Shown here piece after piece: positions 1 through 8,278 of a DNA stretch of 64,000 bases. Source of the DNA: Sulfuritortus calidifontis. Its GTDB lineage: Bacteria > Pseudomonadota > Gammaproteobacteria > Burkholderiales > Thiobacillaceae. The notes under the pieces are model-generated. The model was not told where the DNA came from. It made no database searches and saw nothing but the letters and a program-made list of their open reading frames with translations. How positions within the stretch are numbered: position 1 is the stretch's first letter; every line of letters starts with the position of its first letter. Location: NCBI RefSeq assembly GCF_003967275.1, contig NZ_AP018721.1, positions 744,001 to 808,000 of the forward strand. The letters run 5' to 3'. The translations under genes were made by a program, and so were the position numbers.

Positions 1-966
1 GGCCAGGTGGCCCACTGCCAGGGCATAGTTCACCGAGCGGTTCCAGCTCAGCATGACATCGAAATTGCCGTAGACGAGAAAGGCCGGGCCGGCGTGGCCC
101 TGCGGCAGCAGCAGGGTGGCTTCGATCGAATCGCCGGGCAGGGCGCTGCCGTCGATCTGCCTGACGCCCAGGGCGGCCCAGGTCGAGAGGGCCTGTTTCT
201 GGCCAAGCCCGGCCAGACGCCAGTTGAAATCGGCCGGCAGCTGCACCGGCCGGCCCCAGCCCTGGCCCGGTTGCCAGCCGCTCTGGCGCAGGTAGTTGGC
301 GGCCGAGGCGAAGGCGTCGTCAAGCGTGCCCCAGATGTCCTTGCGGCCGTCGCCGTTGGCATCCACGGCATAGCGGTTGAAGGTGGAGGGCATGAACTGC
401 ACCTGGCCCATGGCACCGGCCCAGGAGCCGAGCATGGCGGCCGACTTGACGTGGCCGGCCTGGAGGATGGCCAGGGCATCGAGCAGCTCATTGCGGAAGA
501 AATGGGTGCGGCGGGCATCGAAGGCCAGGGTGGCCAGGGCGCCGGTGACCGGGAAGCGGCCGGTGACCTTGCCGTAGTGGGTCTCCAGCCCCCAGAAGGC
601 GACCAGCACCGGTGCCGGCACGCCGTATTCGGCCTCGATCTTCTGTAGCACTGCCCGGTGCTTGTGCAGCAGTTTTTCACCGTTGGCGATGCGCTGGTCG
701 CTGACCCGGGTGTCGAGGTAGTTCCAGAAGGTCTCGACGAATTCCGGCTGCTTCTGGTCGAGCTCGAGCACCCGCTCGATCGGCCGCAGGGTCGGCAGCG
801 CCGCCTGCCAAGTGGCCTCCGAGACGCCGCGCCGGCGTGCCTCGTCGTGCACGCCTTCGAGCCAGGCGACGAAGCCGGGCTCCAGCGTGGCCTCGGCGCG
901 GATAGCGAAGGCAGTGGTCAGCAACAGGGCGCCGGCCAGGCCGGACAAAAGGCGTGCGGTGTTCAG
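1..966 (-). CDS. mltB: Lytic murein transglycosylase, MltB family (C-terminus cut by window edge)
   Basis: Cleaves the glycan strands of peptidoglycan in the periplasm to 1,6-anhydromuropeptides. The leftward frame opens with a hydrophobic leader (LLSGLAGALLLTTAF) followed by a mature domain carrying the MltB/SLT_2 catalytic block WGLETHYG (catalytic Glu) and the family motif GAMGQVQFMPSTFNRYAVD, then a repeated WGTLDDAFASAANYL segment. About 322 codons are visible and the 3' end lies outside the window. No ATG or GTG is available: an in-frame TAA lies just upstream, and the first plausible start is CTG at 966 with GGAG six bases before it; a TTG follows a few codons later. The family call is strong and the start is uncertain. 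Confidence 0.88.
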   Translation of the reverse strand, partial: MNTARLLSGLAGALLLTTAFAIRAEATLEPGFVAWLEGVHDEARRRGVSEATWQAALPTLRPIERVLELDQKQPEFVETFWNYLDTRVSDQRIANGEKLLHKHRAVLQKIEAEYGVPAPVLVAFWGLETHYGKVTGRFPVTGALATLAFDARRTHFFRNELLDALAILQAGHVKSAAMLGSWAGAMGQVQFMPSTFNRYAVDANGDGRKDIWGTLDDAFASAANYLRQSGWQPGQGWGRPVQLPADFNWRLAGLGQKQALSTWAALGVRQIDGSALPGDSIEATLLLPQGHAGPAFLVYGNFDVMLSWNRSVNYALAVGHLA

Positions 967-1097
967 TGTCGTCTCCGGTTCAGGCCCGAGGCCTGTGTCT
1001 TATGGACCCAAGCTAACACAATGCCTGTCGGCCGAAAACCGCGCAGGGCATGCGACTGGCACAATAGCGGCTTTCTTTTGCGTCGCGCATACAGCCC

Positions 1098-1937
1098 ATG
1101 ACCGAAATTCCCCGCGTTCGCATCGGCGAACTCCTGCCCCGTTACGACGTCGTGCTGCTCGATGCCTATGGCGTGCTGGTCACGCTCGACGGCCCCCTGC
1201 CCGGAGCGTGCGAACTGGTCGAACAACTCAACCATAGCGGCCAGGCCTATTCCCTGCTGACCAACGGCGCGGCCCGGCTGCCGGAGAACGCGGCGCGGCG
1301 CTATCAGGGCTTCGGCCTGGCGATCCCGCCCGAGCGCATCATCACCTCGGCCTCGCTGCTCACCGCCTATTTCCGCGATCACGGCCTCGCCGGCCGGCGC
1401 TGCCGCGTGCTCGGCCCGGCCGACAGCCTGCGCTACGTGGAACTCGCCGGCGGCGAGGTGGTCGGATTGAATGAGCCGTTCGATGTCTTGGTCGTCTGCG
1501 ACCAGTCGGGTTTTCCCTTCCTGGAGACGGTGGACGACACCCTCTCGCAGTTGATCGAGAGGATCGAGGCGGGCCGGCCGGCGGCCATGGTGCTGCCCAA
1601 TCCGGACCTGATGTTTCCGACCGGGCGCGGCTTCGGCATCACCTCGGGCAGCATCGCCCTGGTGATCGAGGCGGCACTGGCTTTGCGCTATCCGCGGCGG
1701 CCGGAGTTGCGCTTCGCCCGACTGGGCAAGCCCTATGCCGCCATCTTCGAAGAGGCGGCCCGCCGCGCCGGCGGCCGCGACATGCTGATGATCGGCGACC
1801 AGTTGGAGACCGACATCCGCGGTGCCAACGACTTCGGCATCGATTCGGCCCTGGTCATGGGCGGCGTGGTCGGCATGGATGCGGTCGGCGCCGGCCAGCC
1901 GCGGCCGACCTGGCTGTTGGACACGCTGATGGCCTAG
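1098..1937 (+). CDS. HAD-superfamily (IIA, NagD-like) phosphatase
   Basis: A 279-residue cytoplasmic phosphohydrolase of the HAD superfamily; the substrate is unknown. Motif I is LLDAYGVL at residues 20-27, with the nucleophile Asp22; the usual second Asp is Tyr24, as in HAD-IIA relatives that have DVWGVL here. LLTNGAARLPE matches motif II and MIGDQLETDIRGANDFGI near residues 231-248 is the Mg-binding motif IV. The gene faces away from the transglycosylase gene and stands alone. TIGR01459-type or NagD-like is my best placement; the precise substrate (sugar phosphate or nucleotide) cannot be read from sequence. Confidence 0.82.
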   Translation: MTEIPRVRIGELLPRYDVVLLDAYGVLVTLDGPLPGACELVEQLNHSGQAYSLLTNGAARLPENAARRYQGFGLAIPPERIITSASLLTAYFRDHGLAGRRCRVLGPADSLRYVELAGGEVVGLNEPFDVLVVCDQSGFPFLETVDDTLSQLIERIEAGRPAAMVLPNPDLMFPTGRGFGITSGSIALVIEAALALRYPRRPELRFARLGKPYAAIFEEAARRAGGRDMLMIGDQLETDIRGANDFGIDSALVMGGVVGMDAVGAGQPRPTWLLDTLMA

Positions 1938-2005
1938 TTGCTCAAGTTTTCGGCAGGCTGGCCGATACTCCAGGCAACGGCGTGACAGATTTGTAGGAGT
2001 GAACC

Positions 2006-2344
2006 ATGCGCTTGCCTGCCGATGCGATTCCCCCGGTGGCGGTCCCCGAAGACCGCTATCGCATCCACCAGCCCGATGCGGTGATGCCGACCCGGGCGGT
2101 GGCGGCGCGTGCCGGTTTCCGCCAGGCCTACCTTGAACAACGCCGCCAGGGCGGACAGGGCGGCAACCAGCAGCCGGCGCCTGAGGCCGGCACCGAGGAA
2201 CGGCGCAGCGGCGAAGATCGCCGGCAAGAGGCGCGCCGTGCCAGCGAGCAGACGGTCCTGCTCGACACCCGCAGCGGTCAGGACCGCCGCGTCAGCCCCC
2301 GTCGGGAAGGCGATCTCGGCACCCACATCGACGAGGTGGTCTGA
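2006..2344 (+). CDS. Small hypothetical protein with Arg/Glu-rich RRSGxDRR-type repeats
   Basis: A 112-residue soluble protein that I do not recognise. The start ATG has a good GTAGGAG ribosome site eight bases upstream. The C-terminal half is strongly charged and contains two versions of a short motif, ERRSGEDRRQEARR and RSGQDRRVSPRR, which resemble the R-R-x-G-x-D-R-R boxes seen in many short betaproteobacterial proteins. There is no signal peptide or membrane segment. Probably real, because of the RBS and the coherent composition, but its function is unknown. Confidence 0.6.
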   Translation: MRLPADAIPPVAVPEDRYRIHQPDAVMPTRAVAARAGFRQAYLEQRRQGGQGGNQQPAPEAGTEERRSGEDRRQEARRASEQTVLLDTRSGQDRRVSPRREGDLGTHIDEVV

Positions 2345-2353
2345 TGTGCCGCT

Positions 2354-2776
2354 TCAGCCGTACCAGGGCATGCACTCACCGACTGCCGTCCGGCCGCCGG
2401 GCTGCGCCATGCCCCCTTCCAGGCCGGCCTTCCAGTCGGCCACGAATTGTTCCAGTGATTCGATAAACTCCGGCGCCTGTTCGCGCCGGTTGATGGTGCA
2501 ATGGATCTGCGCCTGGCCGACCGGGGCGCTGCCCTCGACGGTGACAGTCCATTGCAGGCCGTTCGGGCAGGTCGGCAGGCTGAAGCGCACGCCGTCCCGG
2601 ATCAGTTCCCGGTGCACCCGGAACTCGCCCCAGACACAGTAGATGTCGCCCTTGTCGCCCTGATTCTCCAGTACCTTGCTGATTGAGGCGCACCAGTGAG
2701 GCAGGTTGGCGATGCAGACATTCTTCTGTAGGTCGCTGGCACGCAGACGGATCTCGGCGGTGGCGAAAAATTCCAT
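2354..2776 (-). CDS. Conserved hypothetical protein
   Basis: A 140-residue soluble protein of unknown function. I chose the start at 2776 (MEFFATAEIR) because GAGGAG lies five bases upstream; a longer frame to 2806 would place that Shine-Dalgarno inside the coding region. The sequence has several conserved-looking Cys and Trp residues (KNVCIANLPHWC, YCVWGEFRVHRE, FSLPTCPNGLQW) and reads as a compact beta-rich domain. It sits just downstream of the sulfur operon on the same strand, 59 bases after the rhodanese gene, so it could be co-transcribed. No domain assigned. Confidence 0.6.
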   Translation of the reverse strand: MEFFATAEIRLRASDLQKNVCIANLPHWCASISKVLENQGDKGDIYCVWGEFRVHRELIRDGVRFSLPTCPNGLQWTVTVEGSAPVGQAQIHCTINRREQAPEFIESLEQFVADWKAGLEGGMAQPGGRTAVGECMPWYG

Positions 2777-2835
2777 GTGGGCTCCTCGAAAAAAGGGGGG
2801 CGACAAGCGCCCCCCATTATCGCCTCACTACGCAA

Positions 2836-3945
2836 TCAATTGGGTTTGACCGTGTATTTGCCGTCACCCTGGAACTTGAGCTCGGCATCGAGGAAGTGGA
2901 CCGGCAGCTCGGCCTTGAGCAGCTTGATCATGTCGTAGGCCTCGCCCGCACGGGCGCCGGTGCCGCAGATGAAGACCGTGGGCTTGTCCTTGGGCAGGCT
3001 GTCGACCTGTTTCTCCAGTTGGCCGATCGGGATGTTGACCGCGCCGGGCAGGCTGCCCTTGGCGAATTCCTTGGCATCGCGCACGTCCACGATCAGCATG
3101 CCGGCCGGGTTTTCCTTGAGCAGGCGCTCGAACGAGGCGAGCGAGATCGAGCCCTTCTCCTTGCCGGGCTCGACCGCCACCTTGGCCGGCGCTGATGCAT
3201 AGAGCTTGCTCCATTCCGGATAGCCTTCGGGGTAGGTCTTGACGTTGCTGTAGCCCAGCTTGATCAGCTTGTCGGCCACGTTGTTGCTGAGCACGCATTC
3301 CAGGCCGCCGCAGTAGACCACGATGGCGGCCTTCTTGTCCGCCGGCAGCTTGTCGAGGTTTTTGTCGAAGGCGGAATCGGGCACATTGATCGCGCCCGGG
3401 ATGGCACCCTTTTCGAACACCCGCGCCGGTCGGGCGTCGATCACGGTGAGCGGGGCCTTCTCGTCGAGCTGCTTCTTGAGCCAGGCGCCCGAGACCGAGG
3501 TCTGCATGCCCTTGGCCACCCACTCCGGATAGCCGGCGGGATAGACCTTGATGTTGGTGTAGCCCAACTTCTCCGCCTTGGCGGCGGACTGGTGGCTCAA
3601 GGTACAGTCGACGCCCTCGCAATAGAAGATGAGCAGGGTATTCTTGTCGGCCGGCAGTCGGTCGACCATTTTGTCGAACTTGCTGTCGGGGATGTTGATC
3701 GCGCCCGGGATGTGGCCGGGGTCGAACTTGCGGGTGTCGGGGCGAGAGTCGATGATCACCACGCCCTTTTTGGGCGGGATCTCGACCTGCTGCTTCATGA
3801 ACTCGAAGTCGACCAGGTTCTTGTACCAGCCCTCCTTGGCCTGGATGGCCGGGGCATCGGCGGCCAGGGCGGCGGTGGGGTAGATCGGCGCCGCGGCAAA
3901 GGCGGCTGCCAAGAGGACAGCAAGTAGGGTGGGTTGGGTCTTCAT
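2836..3945 (-). CDS. Periplasmic protein with three rhodanese domains
   Basis: A 369-residue exported sulfurtransferase-like protein. The second ATG (3945) is taken as start because GAGGAGG lies six bases upstream of it and directly abuts the first ATG. Residues 1-28 form a signal peptide ending at TAALA. Three tandem rhodanese domains follow, each with a candidate persulfide-carrying cysteine: FYCEGVDC (about 109), VYCGGLEC (about 211) and FICGTGAR (about 326). Domains 1 and 2 have a second Cys four residues on, unlike domain 3. It is the last gene of the leftward sulfur operon, 27 bases after the YeeE/YedE transporter, so it may pass sulfane sulfur between the octaheme enzyme's products and the transporter. 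That role is inference. Confidence 0.9.
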   Translation of the reverse strand: MKTQPTLLAVLLAAAFAAAPIYPTAALAADAPAIQAKEGWYKNLVDFEFMKQQVEIPPKKGVVIIDSRPDTRKFDPGHIPGAINIPDSKFDKMVDRLPADKNTLLIFYCEGVDCTLSHQSAAKAEKLGYTNIKVYPAGYPEWVAKGMQTSVSGAWLKKQLDEKAPLTVIDARPARVFEKGAIPGAINVPDSAFDKNLDKLPADKKAAIVVYCGGLECVLSNNVADKLIKLGYSNVKTYPEGYPEWSKLYASAPAKVAVEPGKEKGSISLASFERLLKENPAGMLIVDVRDAKEFAKGSLPGAVNIPIGQLEKQVDSLPKDKPTVFICGTGARAGEAYDMIKLLKAELPVHFLDAELKFQGDGKYTVKPN

Positions 3946-3972
3946 GGGCATCCTCCTCGGGTGCAGCGGTGG

Positions 3973-5214
3973 TCAGAGCAAAGTGAATTTCTCGGTCGAT
4001 TCGTTGTAGCGGACCCAGAGATACCAGACGAGCAGGATGAGGCCACTGATCGCATAGGCCCAGGCCCAGCCATCGAACATCGCCGGGAAGTAGGCCTGAT
4101 AGCCGAGCGGCGATTCCTCGATCAGGTCGAGGTTCATCTCGGCCACGGTCAGGCCGGTCTTCTTGAGCAGGGCGCTGGCGGTGGAGCCTGCCCAGGCGAA
4201 GAAGAAGGCGGCCACCCACAGCTTGATGTGGCCCTCGCCCATGCGCCAGAGCGAGCCCGAGGCGCAACCGCCGGCGAAGATCATGCCGATGCCGAAGATC
4301 ACGCCGCCGGAAAGCGAGCCCATCCAGAAGGTGGCCGGAATCGCGATATAGGGATCGATCACCTTCATCTGGAACAGCAGCGAGGCGAGCGGGATGCCGA
4401 TGGCCAGGCCGAGGATGATGGCCTTGGTCATGTCGCCCTCGGCGGTCATGAACGGTTCGCGGAAGGAGCGGGCGAAGCACAGGCGCGAGCGGTGCATGAT
4501 GAAGCCCATGGCGAAGCCGGCCAGCACGATGATGGCGCGGGCGGTGAGCTTCTCGTCGCCCGAGGTGTACCAGTCGGCCGCCCAGGCGACGATGCCGACC
4601 ATCACCGCCAGGCCGATCAGGGGGTAGGCCTTCTGCAAGGCCCCGGGCACCTTGATCGCCGGCGGCGCCTGCATGCCCCAACTAATGTTTTCCAGCGTCC
4701 AGAGCAGGAGCTTCAGGCCGATCACGGCGCCGGCGATGAGCCCCGCCCACATGGCCCAGCCGGCCGGTGAGGAGTGCAGCAGCGGGGTGAAGAAACCGCC
4801 GGTGGTGCAGCCGCCGGCCAAGGTGGCGCCCAAGCCCATGAGGGTGCCACCCAGCGCGGCCCAGAGGTACTCCAGCTTGGGCGGGCGGTTGACCAGGAAC
4901 TGGCGCGAGAGCAAGGCGGCGGCGAAGGCGCCGATGACCAGGGTGATGTTCATCAGCGACATCCGGTGCATGATCGGGCCGTCCAGGTGTTGCGGCGTGC
5001 CGATGATCGGCCCCAGGCCGATGGCGTTGTTGAACCAGTCGCCCCAGAGCTTGAGCCCGCCGAACACGCCCCAGAACAAACCGGTGATCATCAGGCCGAT
5101 GATCACCAAGACCAGCAGGATGATGCCGACGTAAGGCGACCAGGGCTCGACGAAAATGTCCTGGTAATCCTGCTTGAAGCCGGCCAGCCAGGCCGGACCG
5201 CTGTCCCCACTCAT
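3973..5214 (-). CDS. YeeE/YedE (TsuA-like) sulfur-compound transporter, two-domain
   Basis: A 413-residue polytopic inner-membrane protein with many hydrophobic segments. It carries two copies of the YeeE/YedE cysteine signature: LAGGCTTGGF (Cys136) and FAGGCASGSLW (near residue 317). In the characterised TsuA protein such cysteines help move thiosulfate through the membrane, so uptake of thiosulfate or a related sulfane compound is the likely role. AAGGAG precedes the ATG by six bases. It lies between a cytochrome c gene and the triple-rhodanese gene on the same strand, which supports coupling to periplasmic sulfur chemistry. The exact substrate is unproven. Confidence 0.9.
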   Translation of the reverse strand: MSGDSGPAWLAGFKQDYQDIFVEPWSPYVGIILLVLVIIGLMITGLFWGVFGGLKLWGDWFNNAIGLGPIIGTPQHLDGPIMHRMSLMNITLVIGAFAAALLSRQFLVNRPPKLEYLWAALGGTLMGLGATLAGGCTTGGFFTPLLHSSPAGWAMWAGLIAGAVIGLKLLLWTLENISWGMQAPPAIKVPGALQKAYPLIGLAVMVGIVAWAADWYTSGDEKLTARAIIVLAGFAMGFIMHRSRLCFARSFREPFMTAEGDMTKAIILGLAIGIPLASLLFQMKVIDPYIAIPATFWMGSLSGGVIFGIGMIFAGGCASGSLWRMGEGHIKLWVAAFFFAWAGSTASALLKKTGLTVAEMNLDLIEESPLGYQAYFPAMFDGWAWAYAISGLILLVWYLWVRYNESTEKFTLL

Positions 5215-5284
5215 TTTTGGCTCCTTCGGCGAGGCCTGTGCCCCGGCCGCCGGGCGGCCCGCGCACAGGCTTGTCAGTCAGCGC

Positions 5285-5674
5285 TCAACTGCACTTGGCC
5301 GGCGCATCGCCGTCCTTCGCGCCTTTGTTGACGAAGGCCTTGATGTCCTCGAGCAGTTCCTGCTCGGGCACGTCGGCGAATTTCGCGGCCGCCTTGTTGG
5401 TGGCCTTGATGCTGTCGCGGTATTTCTGGCTGACGTAGAACTTGAGCGATTCCTTGCCCTTGGCGTGCTTGTCGGCCTGGATGTAGGCCGCCCATTCCGC
5501 CTTGGTCTTGGTCGACGGGGCGATGGCGCCGCCCTTGGTTTCATGGCAGGCGGTGCAGACCATGCGGTAATAGACACGGCCGCGCTTCCAGTCGGGGTCG
5601 TAGGCCTGGACGGCACTGGCGGCGCTAAGGCCGACGATGGCCAGCGCGAAAGTGATCGAAAGCTTGCGATTCAT
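5285..5674 (-). CDS. Small periplasmic monoheme cytochrome c
   Basis: A 129-residue exported cytochrome. The signal peptide is MNRKLSITFALAIVGLSAA and ends at VQA; one haem-binding CTACH lies near residue 42. The remaining helix-rich region (EWAAYIQADKHAKGKESL) has no second CxxCH. I use the ATG at 5674, which has GGAG upstream, over an ATG four codons earlier that overlaps this site. It follows the cytochrome b gene by 72 bases and precedes the transporter, so it is the likely soluble electron carrier between the membrane cytochrome b and a periplasmic enzyme. Confidence 0.86.
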   Translation of the reverse strand: MNRKLSITFALAIVGLSAASAVQAYDPDWKRGRVYYRMVCTACHETKGGAIAPSTKTKAEWAAYIQADKHAKGKESLKFYVSQKYRDSIKATNKAAAKFADVPEQELLEDIKAFVNKGAKDGDAPAKCS

Positions 5675-5746
5675 GATGGTCTCCATGGTTTACGTTGCAT
5701 ACAAAGCGGATGTCGCTGTCTTCAATATGGCCGGTATCCGCCAAAT

Positions 5747-6346
5747 TCAATCGACCTCTTCCCAGCCGGTGATCATGGCCTTGATGTGCGAGGTCAGGGT
5801 ATGGCCGGCGGTGGTGAGATAGACGTGGGCGATGAGGAAGATCAGCATCAGGAAGGCGGCCACGGTGTGGAAGAAGGCGACCCATTCCAGGGCGAGGTAC
5901 TGATCCCAGCCCCAGTCGGGCCACTTGTCGTAGAAGATGTAGAACCAGCCGGTGAACCAGATCAGGGGCCCGATGAAGAGCATGACCCCGAGATAGGCCA
6001 GGCGCTGCAGCGGGTTGTGCTTTTTGAGCCGGGTGGCGCGGAAGGGGTGGGGCGCATTGGTGAAGATGCCGGTCAGGTAATACTTGAACATGGCATCGAC
6101 CTTCTGCAGGGTGGGGATGTACTGCTTCCACTCGCCGGTGGTGAAGTGCCAGAAGATGGCGAAGATCCAGAGGCCGACCAGGGTCCAGGCGGCGATGGTG
6201 TGGGTGTTGACCGCCTTTTCGAAGCCGAACAGGGCATAGCTGCCGTGGACCTCGAAGCCGGTGAGCAGCAGGGTGATGATCAGCGCCGCCTGCGACCAGT
6301 GCCAGAAGCGCTCGAAGACCTTGAAGACGTAAATTTTCTCGCTCAT
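5747..6346 (-). CDS. Membrane-bound cytochrome b (Ni/Fe-hydrogenase / formate dehydrogenase gamma type)
   Basis: A 199-residue integral membrane cytochrome b with four predicted helices. Candidate haem b histidines are visible in FERFWHWSQA, VNTHTIAAWT, AIFWHFTTG and LIAHVYLTTAGH. Proteins of this group link the quinone pool to periplasmic redox enzymes. RBS GGAG precedes the ATG. It sits directly downstream of the octaheme cytochrome gene, with a palindromic repeat in the 90-base gap, so it most likely passes electrons between quinone and the octaheme enzyme through the neighbouring cytochrome c. The direction of flow cannot be read from sequence. Confidence 0.88.
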   Translation of the reverse strand: MSEKIYVFKVFERFWHWSQAALIITLLLTGFEVHGSYALFGFEKAVNTHTIAAWTLVGLWIFAIFWHFTTGEWKQYIPTLQKVDAMFKYYLTGIFTNAPHPFRATRLKKHNPLQRLAYLGVMLFIGPLIWFTGWFYIFYDKWPDWGWDQYLALEWVAFFHTVAAFLMLIFLIAHVYLTTAGHTLTSHIKAMITGWEEVD

Positions 6347-6370
6347 TTTTCTACTCCGTAGAAGTCAGCG

Positions 6371-6410
6371 TCCCCCTCTCCCCGTCGGGGAGAGGGCAGG
6401 GGTGAGGGGC
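6371..6410. repeat. G+C-rich palindromic repeat (copy 1), in operon gap
   Basis: CCCTCTCCCC facing GGGGAGAGGG with a four-base loop, followed by the trailing AGGGGTGAGGGG tract that marks this repeat family. It lies between the stop of the octaheme cytochrome gene and the start of the cytochrome b gene, where the hairpin could affect mRNA stability or relative expression. Confidence 0.85.
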
Positions 6411-6436
6411 GAAGGCATCAGCCCGGGTGACATGCA

Positions 6437-8020
6437 TCACTTCTTGCCCTTGCGCCAGAGGTAGAGGCGCAGACCGCCGTGGCCGATGACGCCGAGCAGG
6501 GCCAGGCCGGCCAGGCCCCAGCCGGCGGTGTTGAGCCACTCGTTGGCGCTGTGCCGTGGCATGTAGATGCCGGGCACGCCCTTGAGCCGGCTCGCCGCCT
6601 GGTGGCAGTCGGCGCAGGCCAGGGCGTCGGCCTTGGGCGCGACCATGTGGGTGATCGGCCAGGTCATCTCGGTCTCGATGAAGTCCACCTTGCCCGAGAA
6701 GGGCGCGCCGGCCGATTCCATGCCGCTGGCGATGGCCTTTTCCCAGCCGAAGTTCTTCCAGTAGGCGGTGTCGTCGTTGCCCGCGGTGTGCGGCTTGACC
6801 AGGGTCATGTTGACCGGGTCGTAGGGTTGCTTGCCGCGCATCACCTTGACCGGCCAGATCAGCGACTTGCCGTCGTCCGGGCTGCCCTCGAAGCTGTTGA
6901 TGGGCACGATGCCGCCGGCCTTGATCTTGTCGCCGAGCAGGGTGTAGTTCACCTTGCCGTTGAACCACTTGTACTCCGGCACCACGTTCTCGCCCAGGAC
7001 GAAGTCGCCCTTCTTGGCGTCGTAGATGACGTGGCCGTTTTCATCCTTCTTGATCAGGGGTTTGCCGTCGGGTCCCATCTTGCCGCCGGTCGACCAGTCC
7101 CAGGACATCTTGGTCGGCACGCCACCGCGGGCGAAGGTCGGGATGTGGCAGGTCTGGCAGGCGATCTTCCGGGCGTGGCTGTTGAGCCGGGCGATCTTCT
7201 TGTGCGGGGCGTTGTCGTGGCAGGCCACGCAGGTCGCCGGGTTGCGGCCTTCATGCTTGCCGCGCATCAACGGGCCCTTGGTGTCCTTGGCGGTGGGCGC
7301 GAAGCGGCTGCCCGGCACGTCGTGGGACGAGGTGGCGTGGCAGGTGCCGCAACCGAAATCGTTGCCGGTGGCATCCATGTGCACGTCGAGCGCTTCGTCC
7401 GGCGCCGACAGCGAGCTGTCCATGTCGCCGTGCTTGACGCCGTTGCCGCCGCCGCCATTGAAGTGGCAGCCGCCGCAGGTGTCGCGGCTGGTCTTGCCGA
7501 CCTTCTGCGCCACCTTGGCCAGGTCGACCGGCTTGACGATGTTGCCCGAGCCGGGCGGAAACTCCATCTCACGGGTCACCACGTTGCCGGCCATGCCCGG
7601 CTGCTTGCGGTAGTTGCCGGTGGTGTCGTGGCAGACCAGGCAGTCGACGTTCTCCTGCTTGGTGAAGTCGAAGCTGTTGTCCTTGTAGCCGTAGCCGATG
7701 TGGCAGGTGGTGCAGAAGGGCTGGTTGGTCTCGACCGAGATGCAGAAGTTGTTGATCACATGCTTCTTGCCCAGCTTCTGATGGGTGGCCGGGTTGAGGA
7801 ATTCCCAGGTCCAATGCTTGGTCCGCATCACCTGTTTGGCCGCCTCGGTGTGACAGGACAGGCAGGCTTGGGTCACCTCGGGACCGGAATTGAACGTCCG
7901 CTGCAATTCCTTGAACCGGCTATGGTCGGCGGTGCTCGTCGCACCGGCAGTCCCCGGGCCGAGAATGGCGGCGATGACCAGGGCGATCGCCCAACTGTAA
8001 GGCTGTTGCAGCTTGCTCAT
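6437..8020 (-). CDS. Octaheme tetrathionate reductase (OTR) family cytochrome c
   Basis: A 527-residue exported multihaem enzyme. The start at 8020 has AAGGAG upstream and gives a signal peptide (SWAIALVIAAILGPGTAGA). Eight CxxCH motifs follow in order: CLSCH, CTTCH, CLVCH, CGGCH, CGTCH, CVACH, CQTCH, CADCH. The opening of the mature protein (DHSRFKELQRTFNSGPEV, then THWTWEF-like KHWTWEF) is characteristic of the OTR family rather than hydroxylamine oxidoreductase. A C-terminal membrane anchor (GWGLAGLALLGVIGHGGLRL) and basic tail end the protein. Family members reduce tetrathionate, and also nitrite or hydroxylamine in vitro. It heads the five-gene sulfur operon, which favours a sulfur substrate; the physiological direction is not established. 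Confidence 0.93.
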   Translation of the reverse strand: MSKLQQPYSWAIALVIAAILGPGTAGATSTADHSRFKELQRTFNSGPEVTQACLSCHTEAAKQVMRTKHWTWEFLNPATHQKLGKKHVINNFCISVETNQPFCTTCHIGYGYKDNSFDFTKQENVDCLVCHDTTGNYRKQPGMAGNVVTREMEFPPGSGNIVKPVDLAKVAQKVGKTSRDTCGGCHFNGGGGNGVKHGDMDSSLSAPDEALDVHMDATGNDFGCGTCHATSSHDVPGSRFAPTAKDTKGPLMRGKHEGRNPATCVACHDNAPHKKIARLNSHARKIACQTCHIPTFARGGVPTKMSWDWSTGGKMGPDGKPLIKKDENGHVIYDAKKGDFVLGENVVPEYKWFNGKVNYTLLGDKIKAGGIVPINSFEGSPDDGKSLIWPVKVMRGKQPYDPVNMTLVKPHTAGNDDTAYWKNFGWEKAIASGMESAGAPFSGKVDFIETEMTWPITHMVAPKADALACADCHQAASRLKGVPGIYMPRHSANEWLNTAGWGLAGLALLGVIGHGGLRLYLWRKGKK

Positions 8021-8278
8021 GAAGGTCTCCTTTTTTGGTATGACGGCGCCGGCCAAATAAGAAGTTAAAAACATCCTGAAATATTTATAGGCCAAATGGA
8101 CTAATCGCTGCATCAAACAAATCTATATGCCGCGAGGCGGTCCCGGCCTGGAAATCCGGCATCGCTTGTCAGACTGGCCTTGGCTTTTTTCCTCAATATA
8201 GAACCATTAGCCGGGTTTATTTTTTCGGCATGGACAATCCCGGTTTCGCCACGTGCAGGCATCGGCTAAGGTCAGGGC
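8021..8278. promoter_or_regulatory. Divergent intergenic region upstream of the sulfur operon
   Basis: This 258-base stretch separates the OTR operon start from a rightward gene and is visibly richer in A+T than its surroundings (for example around 8060-8110 and 8180-8225). It must hold the promoter of the sulfur operon. I see no clear sigma-54 box, no convincing operator palindrome and no small ORF worth calling. Confidence 0.45.

Noticed and set aside
2864-4681. Long open frames opposite or overlapping the transporter, rhodanese and many other genes.
   Set aside because: High G+C gives long shadow frames rich in Arg, Gly, Pro and His. They lack RBS and family motifs, and the real genes in another frame explain the sequence.
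6437-8020. Hydroxylamine oxidoreductase as the identity of the octaheme protein.
   Set aside because: The N-terminal DHSRF...GPEV...ACLSCHTEAAKQ pattern and C-terminal membrane anchor fit the OTR family, and the neighbours are sulfur genes. No cytochrome c554/cM552-type genes are present.
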